A DNA stretch of 64,000 nt from Micromonospora_H sonneratiae (GTDB lineage Bacteria > Actinomycetota > Actinomycetes > Mycobacteriales > Micromonosporaceae): positions 1 to 64,000 of the forward strand of contig NZ_JBHTMP010000026.1 in assembly GCF_042679305.1 (NCBI RefSeq), in the 5' to 3' direction. Positions 10,837-18,892 of the stretch are shown one piece after another (the stretch's first letter is position 1; each line of letters starts with the position of its first letter). Under the pieces are notes generated by a model, which searched no databases, had not been told where the DNA came from, and saw nothing but the letters and a program-made list of their open reading frames with translations. Made by a program: the position numbers and the translations under genes.

Positions 10837-11262
10837 GTGTCCGAGACGCACACCACATCCGCGCCGATCTTCCCGCCCGGGCGGTACGGCCGGCGTCGTG
10901 CGGCACGACGTAACCGGCCCTGGCTCATCAGTGCCCTGGCGGTTGTGCTCCTGGCCGCGCTGGGAATGGTCGCGTTCAGCCAGTACCGCCAGTACGGCGA
11001 CCCTCTCTACGACGCGAAGGTCATCACTTACACGGACATAACGGACGCCCAGATCCTCGTCGAGTTCCAGGTGACCGTACCGCCCGGCGGCTCGGCGGTC
11101 TGCGCGTTGCGGGCCCGCTCCCGGGATGGCGCCGAGGTCGCCCGCGAGGAGGTACGGGTCACTGCGGCAGCCGGCGAGGAGCATCCCGTCGTCCGGCACC
11201 GGCTGGCCACCTCCGGTCGCGCCTTCCTCGGCGAGGTGCTGCGTTGCCGGGCCGGCGACTGA
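10837..11262 (+). CDS. DUF4307 single-span membrane protein
   Basis: 141 residues. A basic N-terminus (RYGRRRAARRNRP) precedes one membrane span at about residues 27-48, followed by an extracytoplasmic domain with beta-type spacing and two Cys residues. This is the layout of DUF4307, an actinobacterial family of unknown function. The GTG at 10837 is supported by AGGAG about 10 nt upstream. It lies between the divergent mca and greA, 116 bp before greA. Confidence 0.85.
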   Translation: MSETHTTSAPIFPPGRYGRRRAARRNRPWLISALAVVLLAALGMVAFSQYRQYGDPLYDAKVITYTDITDAQILVEFQVTVPPGGSAVCALRARSRDGAEVAREEVRVTAAAGEEHPVVRHRLATSGRAFLGEVLRCRAGD

Positions 11263-11378
11263 CCGGCCGAACCGGCCCCGCAGAGATCATCGGGCGCCGT
11301 ACGGGTGTGGCACTGGTAACTTGGTAGTTCTTGCCGGTTCGCCAGGCACTGTCCACCGCCCACCCAAGGAGATCCTCT

Positions 11379-11873
11379 GTGACCGACCGCGAGGCGCCCG
11401 CCACCTGGCTGTCCCAGGATGCGTACGACCGACTGCAGGCCGAGCTCGATGAGTTGATCGCTGGACGGCCAGTTATCGCCGCCGAGATCAACGCGCGACG
11501 TGAAGAGGGCGACCTGCGGGAGAACGGCGGCTACCACGCCGCCCGTGAGGAGCAGGGCAAGCAGGAGGGCCGCATCCGTTACCTCCAGGAGTTGCTGCGT
11601 ACCGCCCAGGTGGGCGAGGCACCGAACGCCGACTCGGTCGCGCCCGGCACCGTGGTCACGATCCACTTCGACGACGACGAAGAGGACACCGAGACCTTCC
11701 TGCTCGGTTCACGGGAGATCGCGGCAACCACCGACCTGACCGTCTACAGCCCGGAGTCCGCCCTCGGCAAGGCGATCCTCGGCGCCCGGTCCGGACAGAC
11801 CGTCACCTACACCGCGCCCAGCGGTGCCGACATCAAGGTCACGGTCGACCGGTTCGAGCCGTTCACCGGCTGA
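11379..11873 (+). CDS. greA: Transcription elongation factor GreA
   Basis: 164 residues, standard for GreA. It rescues backtracked RNA polymerase by stimulating transcript cleavage. The N-terminal coiled coil (about 10-80) carries the conserved REEGDLRENGGYHAAREEQG tip with its acidic residues, and the C-terminal FKBP-like domain holds SPESALGKAILGARSGQTV. The GTG at 11379 is preceded by AAGGAG about 8 nt upstream. The gene ends 80 bp before a strong hairpin. Confidence 0.97.
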   Translation: MTDREAPATWLSQDAYDRLQAELDELIAGRPVIAAEINARREEGDLRENGGYHAAREEQGKQEGRIRYLQELLRTAQVGEAPNADSVAPGTVVTIHFDDDEEDTETFLLGSREIAATTDLTVYSPESALGKAILGARSGQTVTYTAPSGADIKVTVDRFEPFTG

Positions 11874-11952
11874 GCCCCGCCGCCCGACGCCTGCCGTTTC
11901 CAGATCAAGGTTCCGACCGGGTCTCCACTGTCGACCTCCGCTACGTGTTGCC

Positions 11953-11988
11953 ACACTCGGTGCCCATCATCCGATGGGCACCGAGTGT
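11953..11988. terminator. Perfect 15-bp hairpin between greA and ilvA
   Basis: ACACTCGGTGCCCAT and its exact complement ATGGGCACCGAGTGT flank a 6-nt loop. It sits between convergent greA and ilvA and probably terminates both. No U-tract follows, as is common in high-GC actinomycetes. Confidence 0.85.
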
Positions 11989-12086
11989 CGGTACCGGATC
12001 GACGAGCGGTACGTACGCTCGGCCGGCGCAACCTGCTGCGCCGGCCGACACGATCGTGGCGGGCCGGTGGTACTCGGACGGGCCGG

Positions 12087-13298
12087 TCAGGCGAAGACCA
12101 CCTGGTAGCCGCTGCTGCGCAGCGCGCTGATCAACCGGTCGGAGTGCTCGGGCCCCCGGGTCTCGACCGAGAGCGCCACCTCGACCTCACCAAGCCGCAG
12201 ATGCGGATTGTGCCGCTGGTGCTCCACGTCGACCACGTTGCCCCGGTGTTCGGCGATCTGGCTCAGCAGCGACGCCAACTGCCCCGGCCGGTCCGTGCAG
12301 CGTACGGTGAACCGCAGGTAGCGACCGGCCGCCGCGAGGCCGTGCTCGATGACCCGCAGCAGCAGCAACGGGTCGATGTTCCCGCCCGACAGCACCCCCA
12401 CCACCGGTGTGTCGACCCGTACCGCGCCGGACAGCAGGGCCGCCGCCCCCACCACCCCCGCCGGCTCCACCACCTGCTTACCGCGCTCCAGCAGCATCAG
12501 CAGCGCCCGGGAGATGTCCTCCTCGGAGACCGTGACCACCTCGTCGACCAGCTCACGTACGTGCGCGAAGGTGACGTCGCCGGGACGGCCGACGGCGATA
12601 CCGTCGGCGATGGTGGCGTACGCCGGTAGCCGGACCGGAGCACCGGCCAGCAGCGAGGGCGGGAAGGCCGCCGCACCGGATGCCTGCACCCCGATCACCC
12701 GGATGTCCGGGCGCAGCGCCTTCGCCGCGACCGCGATGCCGGAGATCAGGCCTCCGCCCCCCACCCCGGCGACGATCGTCCGTACGTCGGGACACTGCTC
12801 CAGGATCTCCAACGCGACGGTGCCCTGACCGGCGATCACGTCCGGGTGGTCGAACGGGTGGATGAAGACCGCTCCGGTCCGGTCGGCGAACTCCTGCGCC
12901 GCGACCAGGGACTCGTCCACGCTGCTGCCGACCAGTTCGACCCTGGCCCCGTACTTCTTCGTCGCCTCCACCTTCGGCAGCGGGGCACCCACCGGCATGA
13001 AGACCGTGGCCGTGGTGCCGAGCAGCCCGGCGGCCAGCGCGACCCCCTGGGCATGGTTGCCGGCGCTGGCCGCCACCACCCCCCTGGCCCGCTCCGGCGC
13101 GGCCAACCGGGCGATCCGCACGTACGCCCCACGCACCTTGTACGACCCGGCGCGCTGCATGTTCTCGCACTTGAGCCACGCGGTGCCGCCAAGAACCGCG
13201 CTGAGCGGACGGGACGGCTCCAACGGGGTGGTACGGGTGATGCCAGCCAGCAGTTCCCGCGCGGCCTGTACGTCGGCCAAGCCGACCAGCTTCGTCAT
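12087..13298 (-). CDS. ilvA: Threonine ammonia-lyase with a C-terminal ACT domain
   Basis: 403 residues. PLP-dependent deamination of threonine to 2-oxobutyrate, the entry to isoleucine synthesis or to threonine catabolism. The PLP lysine is K54 in GSYKVRGAY; SAGNHAQG and the phosphate loop GVGGGGLISG are present. Residues about 328-403 form one ACT domain (RFTVRCTDRPGQLASLL...). One short ACT domain is typical of the about 400-residue form found in actinobacteria and in TdcB-like enzymes, unlike the long E. coli IlvA with its doubled regulatory region. The ATG at 13298 overlaps the stop of a possible small ORF as ATGA. Confidence 0.94.
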   Translation of the reverse strand: MTKLVGLADVQAARELLAGITRTTPLEPSRPLSAVLGGTAWLKCENMQRAGSYKVRGAYVRIARLAAPERARGVVAASAGNHAQGVALAAGLLGTTATVFMPVGAPLPKVEATKKYGARVELVGSSVDESLVAAQEFADRTGAVFIHPFDHPDVIAGQGTVALEILEQCPDVRTIVAGVGGGGLISGIAVAAKALRPDIRVIGVQASGAAAFPPSLLAGAPVRLPAYATIADGIAVGRPGDVTFAHVRELVDEVVTVSEEDISRALLMLLERGKQVVEPAGVVGAAALLSGAVRVDTPVVGVLSGGNIDPLLLLRVIEHGLAAAGRYLRFTVRCTDRPGQLASLLSQIAEHRGNVVDVEHQRHNPHLRLGEVEVALSVETRGPEHSDRLISALRSSGYQVVFA

Positions 13299-13423
13299 GC
13301 CCCGATGGTGCCACCCGGCCTGGGCTGCACCGGTGGGGAGGGGATGATCATGCCCGGGTGCAGTACGTCGGTGAGCACCGCCACGCCCACCGTGATCATG
13401 GTGGCCAGGCCGATGCCGCCCAC
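13295..13423 (-). CDS. Possible 42-residue hydrophobic small protein coupled to ilvA
   Basis: A frame from GTG at 13423 to TGA at 13295 fills most of the 150-bp gap between the amidase and ilvA. Its stop overlaps the ilvA start as ATGA. Nearly all third codon positions are G or C, matching real genes here. The product begins with a hydrophobic segment (GIGLATMITVGVAVLTDVL) and ends Pro-rich. There is no strong ribosome-binding site at the GTG, and the frame stays open upstream into the amidase gene. It may be a genuine small membrane protein, a leader for coupled translation, or a remnant. I do not recognise it. Confidence 0.4.
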   Translation of the reverse strand: MGGIGLATMITVGVAVLTDVLHPGMIIPSPPVQPRPGGTIGA

Positions 13424-13448
13424 CGGGTAGGTAGCGACGCTCCACGGC

Positions 13449-14843
13449 TCAGCCGGCAGCGCTGGGCACCCTGGGCCAGCTGGGTGCGTGCCGGGACCAC
13501 GGGGCGGCCAACTCGAACTGACCGGCCACCGCCAGCAGCAGCAGCTCCGATCCGGGCGGGCCGACCAGTTGCACCCCGACGGGCAACCCGTCCGGCCGTA
13601 CGCCTACAGGCACCACCAGCGCCGGTAGGCCGGCAATGTTCCACGGTGCCGCGTACGGGGCGTACCGGATGCTGGCCATCAGGTTGGCCCGCCAGGACCC
13701 GGTCGCCCAGCCCAGCGCCGACGGCGGTGTGGCGGCCAGCGCCGGGGTGAGCAGCAGATCCACCGAGTTGTCGGTGAAGAAGTTGATCGACCGCCGCCGC
13801 CACTCGGCACGGTCCGTCTCCCGGACCAGACCCCGCCGGTTGGCCCAGTCGCCGATGGCCGCGTGCCGTCGGCTGCGGGGTTGCAGGGTCCGCCGGTCCA
13901 GGCCGCTCTCCCGGATGTCCTGGGCGGCGGCGGCGAACCAGGTCGCGGTACCCCGCAGGCTGAGCGCGGCGGGATAGACCGGATCGATGGCGATCGCATC
14001 ATGCCCGGCCGCTGCCAGCAGCCGGGACGCGGTGGCGACCGCGTCCCGGTTCGGCTCGTCGGGGCGTACGCCCAGCACGGGTGACCGCAGCGAGGTCGCC
14101 ACCCGGAGGCGTTGTGGGGGTACCAGCTTGTCCGGGCGGCGCCCGGCCAGCACGGAGAACCCGACTGCGGCGTCGGCGACCGTACTGGCCAGGATGCCGT
14201 GCTCGGTCAGCCCGAACCAGTCCTCGGCCCCGAGTTGGCAGGGCACCACGCCGCGACCGGGCTTGAGACCGATCAGCCCGCAGCAGGCGGCCGGGATCCG
14301 GATCGAGCCCAACCCGTCGTTGCCGTGCGCGATCGGCACCATGCCGGCGGCGACCGCCGCGGCCGACCCGCCGGACGAGCCGCCCGGGGTCCGGTCGGCC
14401 CGCCACGGGTTACGGGTGGCCGCGGTCTCGTCGTCGGTGACCGCCCAGAGGCCCAGCTCCGGCATCCGGGTCACGCCGAGGATGATCGCGCCGGCCCCGC
14501 GTAGCCGTCGGACCACCTCGTGGTCGTCCTCGGCGACCGGGGTACGGGCGGCGGCGGAGCCGTTCCAGGTCGGTAGCCCGGCCACCGCCGTGTTCTCCTT
14601 GACCGCCACCGGTACTCCGGCCAGCGGCAGGTTGGCCAGTTCCTCCTGCTCGTCGACCTTCTCCGCTTCGACGATCGCCTCGCCGCCCCGAACCACCCGG
14701 AACGCGGACAACTCACGGTCCGCCGTGGCGATGTGGTCCAGGTGGTCGGCGACAACCTGGGTGGCGGACGCGTCACCGCGCCGGACCGCCCGAGCTATCT
14801 GTTTCGCGGTCGCGCCCACCCAGGTCGGCATGATCTCCTGCAC
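13449..14843 (-). CDS. Amidase signature family protein
   Basis: 464 residues. Amidase-signature hydrolases use a Ser-cisSer-Lys triad to cleave C-N bonds. Seen here: the lysine in VAVKENTAV, the Gly/Ser-rich TPGGSSGGSAAAVAAG and the nucleophile serine in GLGSIRIPA. The substrate cannot be told; a GatA role is unlikely because no gatB or gatC is nearby and the length is that of a stand-alone amidase. The start is taken as GTG at 14843 because GGAGG lies 6 nt upstream; an ATG at 14831 with AGGAG close by is an alternative. It begins 19 bp after the metB stop and is probably co-transcribed with it. Confidence 0.9.
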   Translation of the reverse strand: MQEIMPTWVGATAKQIARAVRRGDASATQVVADHLDHIATADRELSAFRVVRGGEAIVEAEKVDEQEELANLPLAGVPVAVKENTAVAGLPTWNGSAAARTPVAEDDHEVVRRLRGAGAIILGVTRMPELGLWAVTDDETAATRNPWRADRTPGGSSGGSAAAVAAGMVPIAHGNDGLGSIRIPAACCGLIGLKPGRGVVPCQLGAEDWFGLTEHGILASTVADAAVGFSVLAGRRPDKLVPPQRLRVATSLRSPVLGVRPDEPNRDAVATASRLLAAAGHDAIAIDPVYPAALSLRGTATWFAAAAQDIRESGLDRRTLQPRSRRHAAIGDWANRRGLVRETDRAEWRRRSINFFTDNSVDLLLTPALAATPPSALGWATGSWRANLMASIRYAPYAAPWNIAGLPALVVPVGVRPDGLPVGVQLVGPPGSELLLLAVAGQFELAAPWSRHAPSWPRVPSAAG

Positions 14844-14862
14844 GGCCACCCTCCCCAGCGCC

Positions 14863-16005
14863 TCAGCCGAGTGCCTGCTCCAGGTCGGCAAGCAGATCAT
14901 CGGCCGTCTCGATGCCGACAGACAGTCGCACGAGATCGGCGGGAACTTCAAGCGGCGAACCGGCTGCACTTGCGTGTGTCATTTGTCCCGGGTGTTCGAT
15001 CAGCGATTCCACCCCGCCCAGCGACTCGGCCAGCACGAACAGCTTGGCCCGGTTGCAGACGCGTACGGCCTGCTCCTCGCCACCGGCGAGCCGGAAGGAG
15101 ATCATTCCACCGAACCGGCGCATCTGCTTGGCCGCCGTCTCGTGGCCCGGATGCTCCGGCAGACCCGGGTACAGCACCTGCGAAACGGCCGGGTGGCTGT
15201 CGAGGTACTGGGCGATCCGCTCCGCGTTGTCGCAGTGGCGGTCCATCCGTACGGCCAGTGTCTTGATCCCGCGCAGGGTCAGCCACGAGTCGAACGGCCC
15301 GCTCACCGCACCCATCGCGTTCTGGTGGTAGGCCAGTTCCTGGCCCAGGTCGGTGCTGGCCGCGATCAGGGCGCCGCCGACAACGTCGGAGTGGCCACCG
15401 ACGTACTTGGTCGTGGAGTGCACGACGACATCCGCACCGTGGGCGATGGGCTGCTGGAGATAGGGCGAGGCGAAGGTGTTGTCCACCACCAGCAGTGCGC
15501 CCGCGTCGTGGGCGATCCCGGCGAGGGCGGCGATGTCCGCGATGCCGAGCAGCGGGTTGGTCGGCGTCTCCACCCAGACGATCTTGGTCTTGCCCGGTTC
15601 GATCGCCGCCCGCACGGCATCGGGGTCCGATACCTTCGCCGCCGTCCAGGCCAGACCCCAGCGTTCGGCGACCCGGGAGACCAGCCGGAAGGTGCCGCCG
15701 TACGCGTCGTCCGGGATCACGATGTGGTCGCCCGGCCGGCAGACCGTACGCAGCACCGTGTCCTCGGCAGCCAGGCCGCTGGCGAACGCCAGGCCGACCG
15801 GCCCGCGCTCCAGCGTGGCGAGGCACTCCTGCAACGCGTCCCGGGTCGGGTTGCCCGACCTGCTGTACTCGTAGCCCAGTCGGGGTTCTCCGACGGCGTC
15901 CTGGGCGAACGTGCTGGTCTGATAGATCGGCGGGATCACCGCCCCGGTGCGGGGGTCCGGCTCCTGGCCGGCGTGGATGGCGAGCGTCTCAAAGCCGTGA
16001 CTCAT
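14863..16005 (-). CDS. metB: Cystathionine gamma-synthase MetB
   Basis: 380 residues, typical of the Cys/Met metabolism PLP family. MetB joins an O-acylated homoserine and cysteine to cystathionine. The PLP lysine is K200 in STTKYVGGHSD; YSRSGNPTR, FASGLAAED and DNTFASPYLQQP are family motifs. Actinobacterial MetB and the gamma-lyase MetC are hard to separate by sequence, so lyase activity is possible. With cbs at 21.6 kb this gives both routes to cystathionine. A TAACCT box 7 nt before the ATG suggests a leaderless mRNA, in a 23-bp gap shared with the divergent HIT gene. Confidence 0.92.
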   Translation of the reverse strand: MSHGFETLAIHAGQEPDPRTGAVIPPIYQTSTFAQDAVGEPRLGYEYSRSGNPTRDALQECLATLERGPVGLAFASGLAAEDTVLRTVCRPGDHIVIPDDAYGGTFRLVSRVAERWGLAWTAAKVSDPDAVRAAIEPGKTKIVWVETPTNPLLGIADIAALAGIAHDAGALLVVDNTFASPYLQQPIAHGADVVVHSTTKYVGGHSDVVGGALIAASTDLGQELAYHQNAMGAVSGPFDSWLTLRGIKTLAVRMDRHCDNAERIAQYLDSHPAVSQVLYPGLPEHPGHETAAKQMRRFGGMISFRLAGGEEQAVRVCNRAKLFVLAESLGGVESLIEHPGQMTHASAAGSPLEVPADLVRLSVGIETADDLLADLEQALG

Positions 16006-16012
16006 CTGAGTG

Positions 16013-16022
16013 AGGTTAGTCT
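16013..16022. promoter_or_regulatory. Overlapping divergent -10 boxes of metB and the HIT gene
   Basis: TAACCT (minus strand, 16013-16018) lies 7 nt from the metB ATG. TAGTCT (plus strand, 16017-16022) lies 6 nt from the HIT-gene GTG. Both fit TANNNT at leaderless spacing, and the two boxes overlap by 2 bp, so the promoters probably exclude each other. Confidence 0.55.
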
Positions 16023-16028
16023 GCCCGG

Positions 16029-16448
16029 GTGGCTGGCTGTGTCTTCTGTGCCATCGTTGTCGGTTCGGCGTCGGCCTTCCTGGTCGCCGACGAGCCCTCC
16101 GGCGTGGCGTTCCTGGACACCCGGCCGGTGTTCCGGGGACATGTGCTGGTGATCCCCAGGGAGCATTTCGCGACGTTGGGCGACCTGCCCGGCCCGGACC
16201 TGGCCGGCTACTTCGGCCTGGTGCAGCGGATCTCGGCCGCCGTAGAGGCCGGTCTGGGTTCGGGTGGCACCTTCGTGGCGATCAACAACCGGGTCTCCCA
16301 GTCCGTGCCGCACCTGCACACGCACGTCGTACCGAGGACGAAGGGCGACGGGCTGCGCGGTTTCTTCTGGCCCCGCCACCGCTACGCCGACGACGCCGAG
16401 GCCGCCGACTACGCCACCCGGATCGCCGCCTCCCTGACCGGGCCCTGA
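16029..16448 (+). CDS. HIT family nucleotide-binding hydrolase
   Basis: 139 residues. HIT proteins cleave nucleotide phosphoramidates, AMP-lysine or dinucleotide substrates through the histidine triad. The motif HLHTHVVPR is present at about residues 98-106, and the N-terminal CVFCAIV is the usual zinc-type CxxC found in many HIT proteins. The precise substrate is unknown. The GTG at 16029 starts MAGCVFC and has no ribosome-binding site, consistent with a leaderless transcript from the TAGTCT box. Confidence 0.93.
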   Translation: MAGCVFCAIVVGSASAFLVADEPSGVAFLDTRPVFRGHVLVIPREHFATLGDLPGPDLAGYFGLVQRISAAVEAGLGSGGTFVAINNRVSQSVPHLHTHVVPRTKGDGLRGFFWPRHRYADDAEAADYATRIAASLTGP

Positions 16449-16603
16449 CGGGCCGGAGGACACCGGGCCACAACAGGCCACACCTGTCCCACCGGCCACT
16501 CCGGCTCCGCGACGGCTGCCGGCCTGAGTTGCCGCTGAGCGGGTAAGGATCCGACAGGGTACGGCGTTGCATCCCTTTGGAAGGCACGAGAGGAGAAGGA
16601 CCC

Positions 16604-17266
16604 GTGTTCCTACGGCGGATGAAGGCCGAACTGCCCACTCCCGACCAGGCGCTGCCGGGCCGGGACACGCCGGTGCTGGTGACCGACCAGCATGCCGTGC
16701 TCGGCAGCCGGCTGCGTGGACCGTGGCCCGAGGGGGCGCAGGTGGCCGTCTTCGGGATGGGCTGCTTCTGGGGTGCCGAGCGGTTGTTCTGGAAGCTCCC
16801 CGGCGTGATCTCGACCTCTGTCGGTTATGCCGGCGGACTGACCCCGAATCCGACCTACGAGGAGGTCTGTTCGGGGCGTACCGGGCACGCCGAGGTGGTC
16901 CAGGTGGTCTACGACCCGATGCGGATCAGCTACGAGGACCTGCTGAAGGTCTTCTGGGAGAACCACGACCCGACCCAGGGCATGCGTCAGGGCAACGACG
17001 TGGGCACCCAGTACCGGTCCGCGATCTACACCACCTCGGACGAGCAGTTGGCGACCGCGCAGGCCTCCCGGGACGCGTTCGCGCCGGTGGTGGCCCGGGC
17101 CGGACACGGCGAGATCACCACCGAGATCGGCCGGCTCGGCGACTACTTCTACGCCGAGGACTACCACCAGCAGTACCTGGCCCCCACCAAGAACCCGGAC
17201 GGCTACTGCACCCACGGTCCGACCGGTCTGACCTGCCCGGTCGGGGTCGCCCGTACCGGAGCCTGA
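16604..17266 (+). CDS. msrA: Peptide methionine (S)-S-oxide reductase MsrA
   Basis: 220 residues. It repairs methionine-S-sulfoxide in proteins. The catalytic GMGCFWGAE motif lies at about residues 49-57 (normally G-C-F-W), with SVGYAGG, RTGHAEVVQV and WENHDPTQGMRQGNDVGTQY further on. The C-terminal extension has Cys residues (YCTHG, TCPVG) that can act as resolving cysteines. The GTG at 16604 is chosen because AGGAGAAGG lies just upstream; a longer ATG start at 16577 would overlap that site. Confidence 0.96.
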   Translation: MFLRRMKAELPTPDQALPGRDTPVLVTDQHAVLGSRLRGPWPEGAQVAVFGMGCFWGAERLFWKLPGVISTSVGYAGGLTPNPTYEEVCSGRTGHAEVVQVVYDPMRISYEDLLKVFWENHDPTQGMRQGNDVGTQYRSAIYTTSDEQLATAQASRDAFAPVVARAGHGEITTEIGRLGDYFYAEDYHQQYLAPTKNPDGYCTHGPTGLTCPVGVARTGA

Positions 17267-17630
17267 GGGGCCTGAGGGAGCGAGCCCGGGCCTGAGCCAG
17301 CGAGCCCGGGCCGGAGCCGGTCCCGGACCCGGACCCGGACCCGGACCGTAGCCGCGGGCGGGGATGCCCTGCCTGCCCGCAGCAGGCCGATACCCCTTCT
17401 GCGGAACCAGCCTGCGGCCTGTCGAGCTGCCCCGTCTGTGCTCCCGCTGCTCCCGACCACGACCTCCCCGTGCCACGCCCAGCGTCGCGGCGGCTTGCCC
17501 CGTTGGTGCACCCAGCTCGACAGCTCCCGGAGCGTACGGGCCGACCGGGCCGACCTCCTCGATCGCCCGACGCCATCCGTACCGTCCAGGTGCAGCACCG
17601 ACCCGCCGCCGACAGAGTCGACGAAATTCG
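17267..17630. other. Non-coding, low-complexity stretch downstream of msrA
   Basis: No convincing gene. It opens with repeated GAGCCCGGGCC-like words and a run of CGGACC hexamers (about 17322-17346), then GC-rich sequence whose open frames show no codon preference or start signal. The hexamer run may act as a structured transcript end for msrA. Confidence 0.6.
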
Positions 17631-17660
17631 TTGGCGGCACCACCCGGCGGTGGATAGCGT
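17631..17660 (+). promoter_or_regulatory. Candidate promoter of the small RNA-like unit
   Basis: TTGGCG at 17631-17636 and TAGCGT at 17655-17660 with 18 bp between them. Transcription would begin near 17667, a few bases before the strong Shine-Dalgarno at 17674. Confidence 0.5.
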
Positions 17661-17691
17661 GGCCGTACACGGGAAAGGAGGTGGTCCTACT

Positions 17692-17730
17692 TTGTACGGC
17701 ATTGGGACTCGTGAGGTGGCTGTCCGTTAG
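17692..17730 (+). CDS. 12-codon leader-type ORF (TTG start)
   Basis: A near-perfect anti-16S complement AAAGGAGGTGGTCC at 17674-17687 is followed by TTG at 17692 and an ORF for MYGIGTREVAVR, ending in TAG at 17728. The gap from GGAGG to TTG is about 10 nt. Such a strong site before so short a frame, followed by hairpins and a terminator, points to a leader peptide or to a ribosome-loaded small RNA. There is no run of one rare amino acid, so a classic amino-acid attenuator is not obvious. I do not recognise a named family. Confidence 0.6.
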   Translation: MYGIGTREVAVR

Positions 17731-17739
17731 CCGCTGTCC

Positions 17740-17781
17740 TTGACAGTTCCCGGCTCCGCTGCTGTCGGTGGGGCCGGTCAA
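17740..17781 (+). ncRNA. Structured hairpin following the 12-codon ORF
   Basis: CCGGCTCC (17750) pairs with GGGGCCGG (17770) with one G-U pair around a 12-nt loop, extended by TTGA (17740) and TCAA (17778) across a small internal bulge. It lies between the short ORF and the terminator and is part of one predicted transcript of about 230 nt. Confidence 0.5.
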
Positions 17782-17828
17782 CCGCCGAGACCGTGTGGCA
17801 GCGGTACGGCGAATCCAAGACAGCCATC

Positions 17829-17898
17829 CGACCCCCGGGGTGCCGGCCCAGTCCAGCCGGCCCACGCCACGGCGTGGAAGCCCCGGGGGTCGCTTTTT
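17829..17898 (+). terminator. Strong intrinsic terminator 50 bp ahead of rnz
   Basis: CGACCCCCGGGG (17829) and its exact complement CCCCGGGGGTCG (17881) enclose 40 nt that contain a smaller CCACGCC/GGCGTGG hairpin. CTTTTT follows at once, one of the few true U-tracts in the window. It would end the transcript started near 17667, or act as an attenuator for rnz. Confidence 0.85.
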
Positions 17899-17950
17899 CT
17901 GTCGGCCGCCGAGTAACCTCGTCGATCCACCCGTGAAGGGACGATCCACC

Positions 17951-18892
17951 GTGTCGCTGCGTGAACTGGTGGTGCTCGGTACGGCCAGCCAGGTGCCCAC
18001 CCGCCGCCGTAACCACAACGGCTACGTCCTGGTCTGGGACAGCGAGGTCGTCATGTTCGACCCGGGCGAGGGCACCCAGCGGCAGATGCTCCTGGCCGGG
18101 CTGCCGGTCAGCGCGCTGACCCGGATCTGCATCAGCCACTTCCACGGCGATCACTGCCTCGGCCTGCCCGGCGTCGTACAGCGTCTCTCGCTGGATCGCA
18201 CGGCACACCCGGTCAGCGCCCACTTCCCGGCCACCGGAGCGGACTACTTCGCCCGGTTGCGGCACGCCAGCGTCTTCCACGAGACCGCCGAGGTCCGCGC
18301 CGAGCCGGTCAGCATGGACGGGCAGCAGATCAGCACCAGCGCCGGAACGCTCCAGGCCCGCCGGCTCCAGCATCCGATCGAGACGTACGGTTACCGGCTG
18401 GTGGAGCCGGACGGCCGCCGGATGTTGCCGGAGCGGCTGGCGGCGTACGGAATCGCCGGGCCGGCCATCAGCGAGCTGATCCGGACCGGCCACCTCGACG
18501 TCGACGGGCGCCGCGTCCCCCTGGATGCGGTCAGCGAACCGCGCCGGGGGCAGCGGTTCGCGTTCGTGATGGACACCGGCCTGTGCGACAACGTCTACGC
18601 CCTCGCGGAGGGGGCCGACCTCCTGGTGATCGAGTCGACCTTCCTGACCGAGGACGCCGAACTGGCCGCCGAGGCCGGCCACCTGACCGCGGCCCAGGCT
18701 GCCCGGGTGGCGGCCGAGTCAGGGGTACGACGCCTCGTGCTCACCCACTTCTCGCAGCGGTACCCCGATCCTGACCGCTTCGCGGCCGAGGCACGCGAAC
18801 AGTTCGACGGCGACCTCGTGGTGGCCGCGGACCTGATCCGGGTGCCGGTGCCACCCCGGCTCACCAGTGCCGGGTCGTCGCCAGCCGCTTAG
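17951..18892 (+). CDS. rnz: Ribonuclease Z
   Basis: 313 residues. RNase Z trims the 3' trailer of tRNA precursors. The metallo-beta-lactamase motif HFHGDHCLGLPG is intact at about residues 63-74, MFDPGEGTQRQM is the usual N-terminal metal-site segment, and MDTGLCDN and LTHFSQRYPD supply the remaining ligands. The GTG at 17951 places VVLGTASQVPTRRRN at the N-terminus as in homologues; a weak AAGGGA lies about 13 nt upstream. It starts 50 bp after a strong terminator and its end overlaps the convergent YjbR gene by 32 bp. Confidence 0.95.
   Translation: MSLRELVVLGTASQVPTRRRNHNGYVLVWDSEVVMFDPGEGTQRQMLLAGLPVSALTRICISHFHGDHCLGLPGVVQRLSLDRTAHPVSAHFPATGADYFARLRHASVFHETAEVRAEPVSMDGQQISTSAGTLQARRLQHPIETYGYRLVEPDGRRMLPERLAAYGIAGPAISELIRTGHLDVDGRRVPLDAVSEPRRGQRFAFVMDTGLCDNVYALAEGADLLVIESTFLTEDAELAAEAGHLTAAQAARVAAESGVRRLVLTHFSQRYPDPDRFAAEAREQFDGDLVVAADLIRVPVPPRLTSAGSSPAA

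Noticed and set aside
13987..16152. 721-codon plus-strand frame across the amidase and metB genes
   Set aside because: Antisense to two genes with intact catalytic motifs; no ribosome-binding site or domain.
17115..17702. Frames in the msrA-rnz gap as a possible gene
   Set aside because: No coherent codon preference; they cross a CGGACC hexamer run and overlap msrA antisense.
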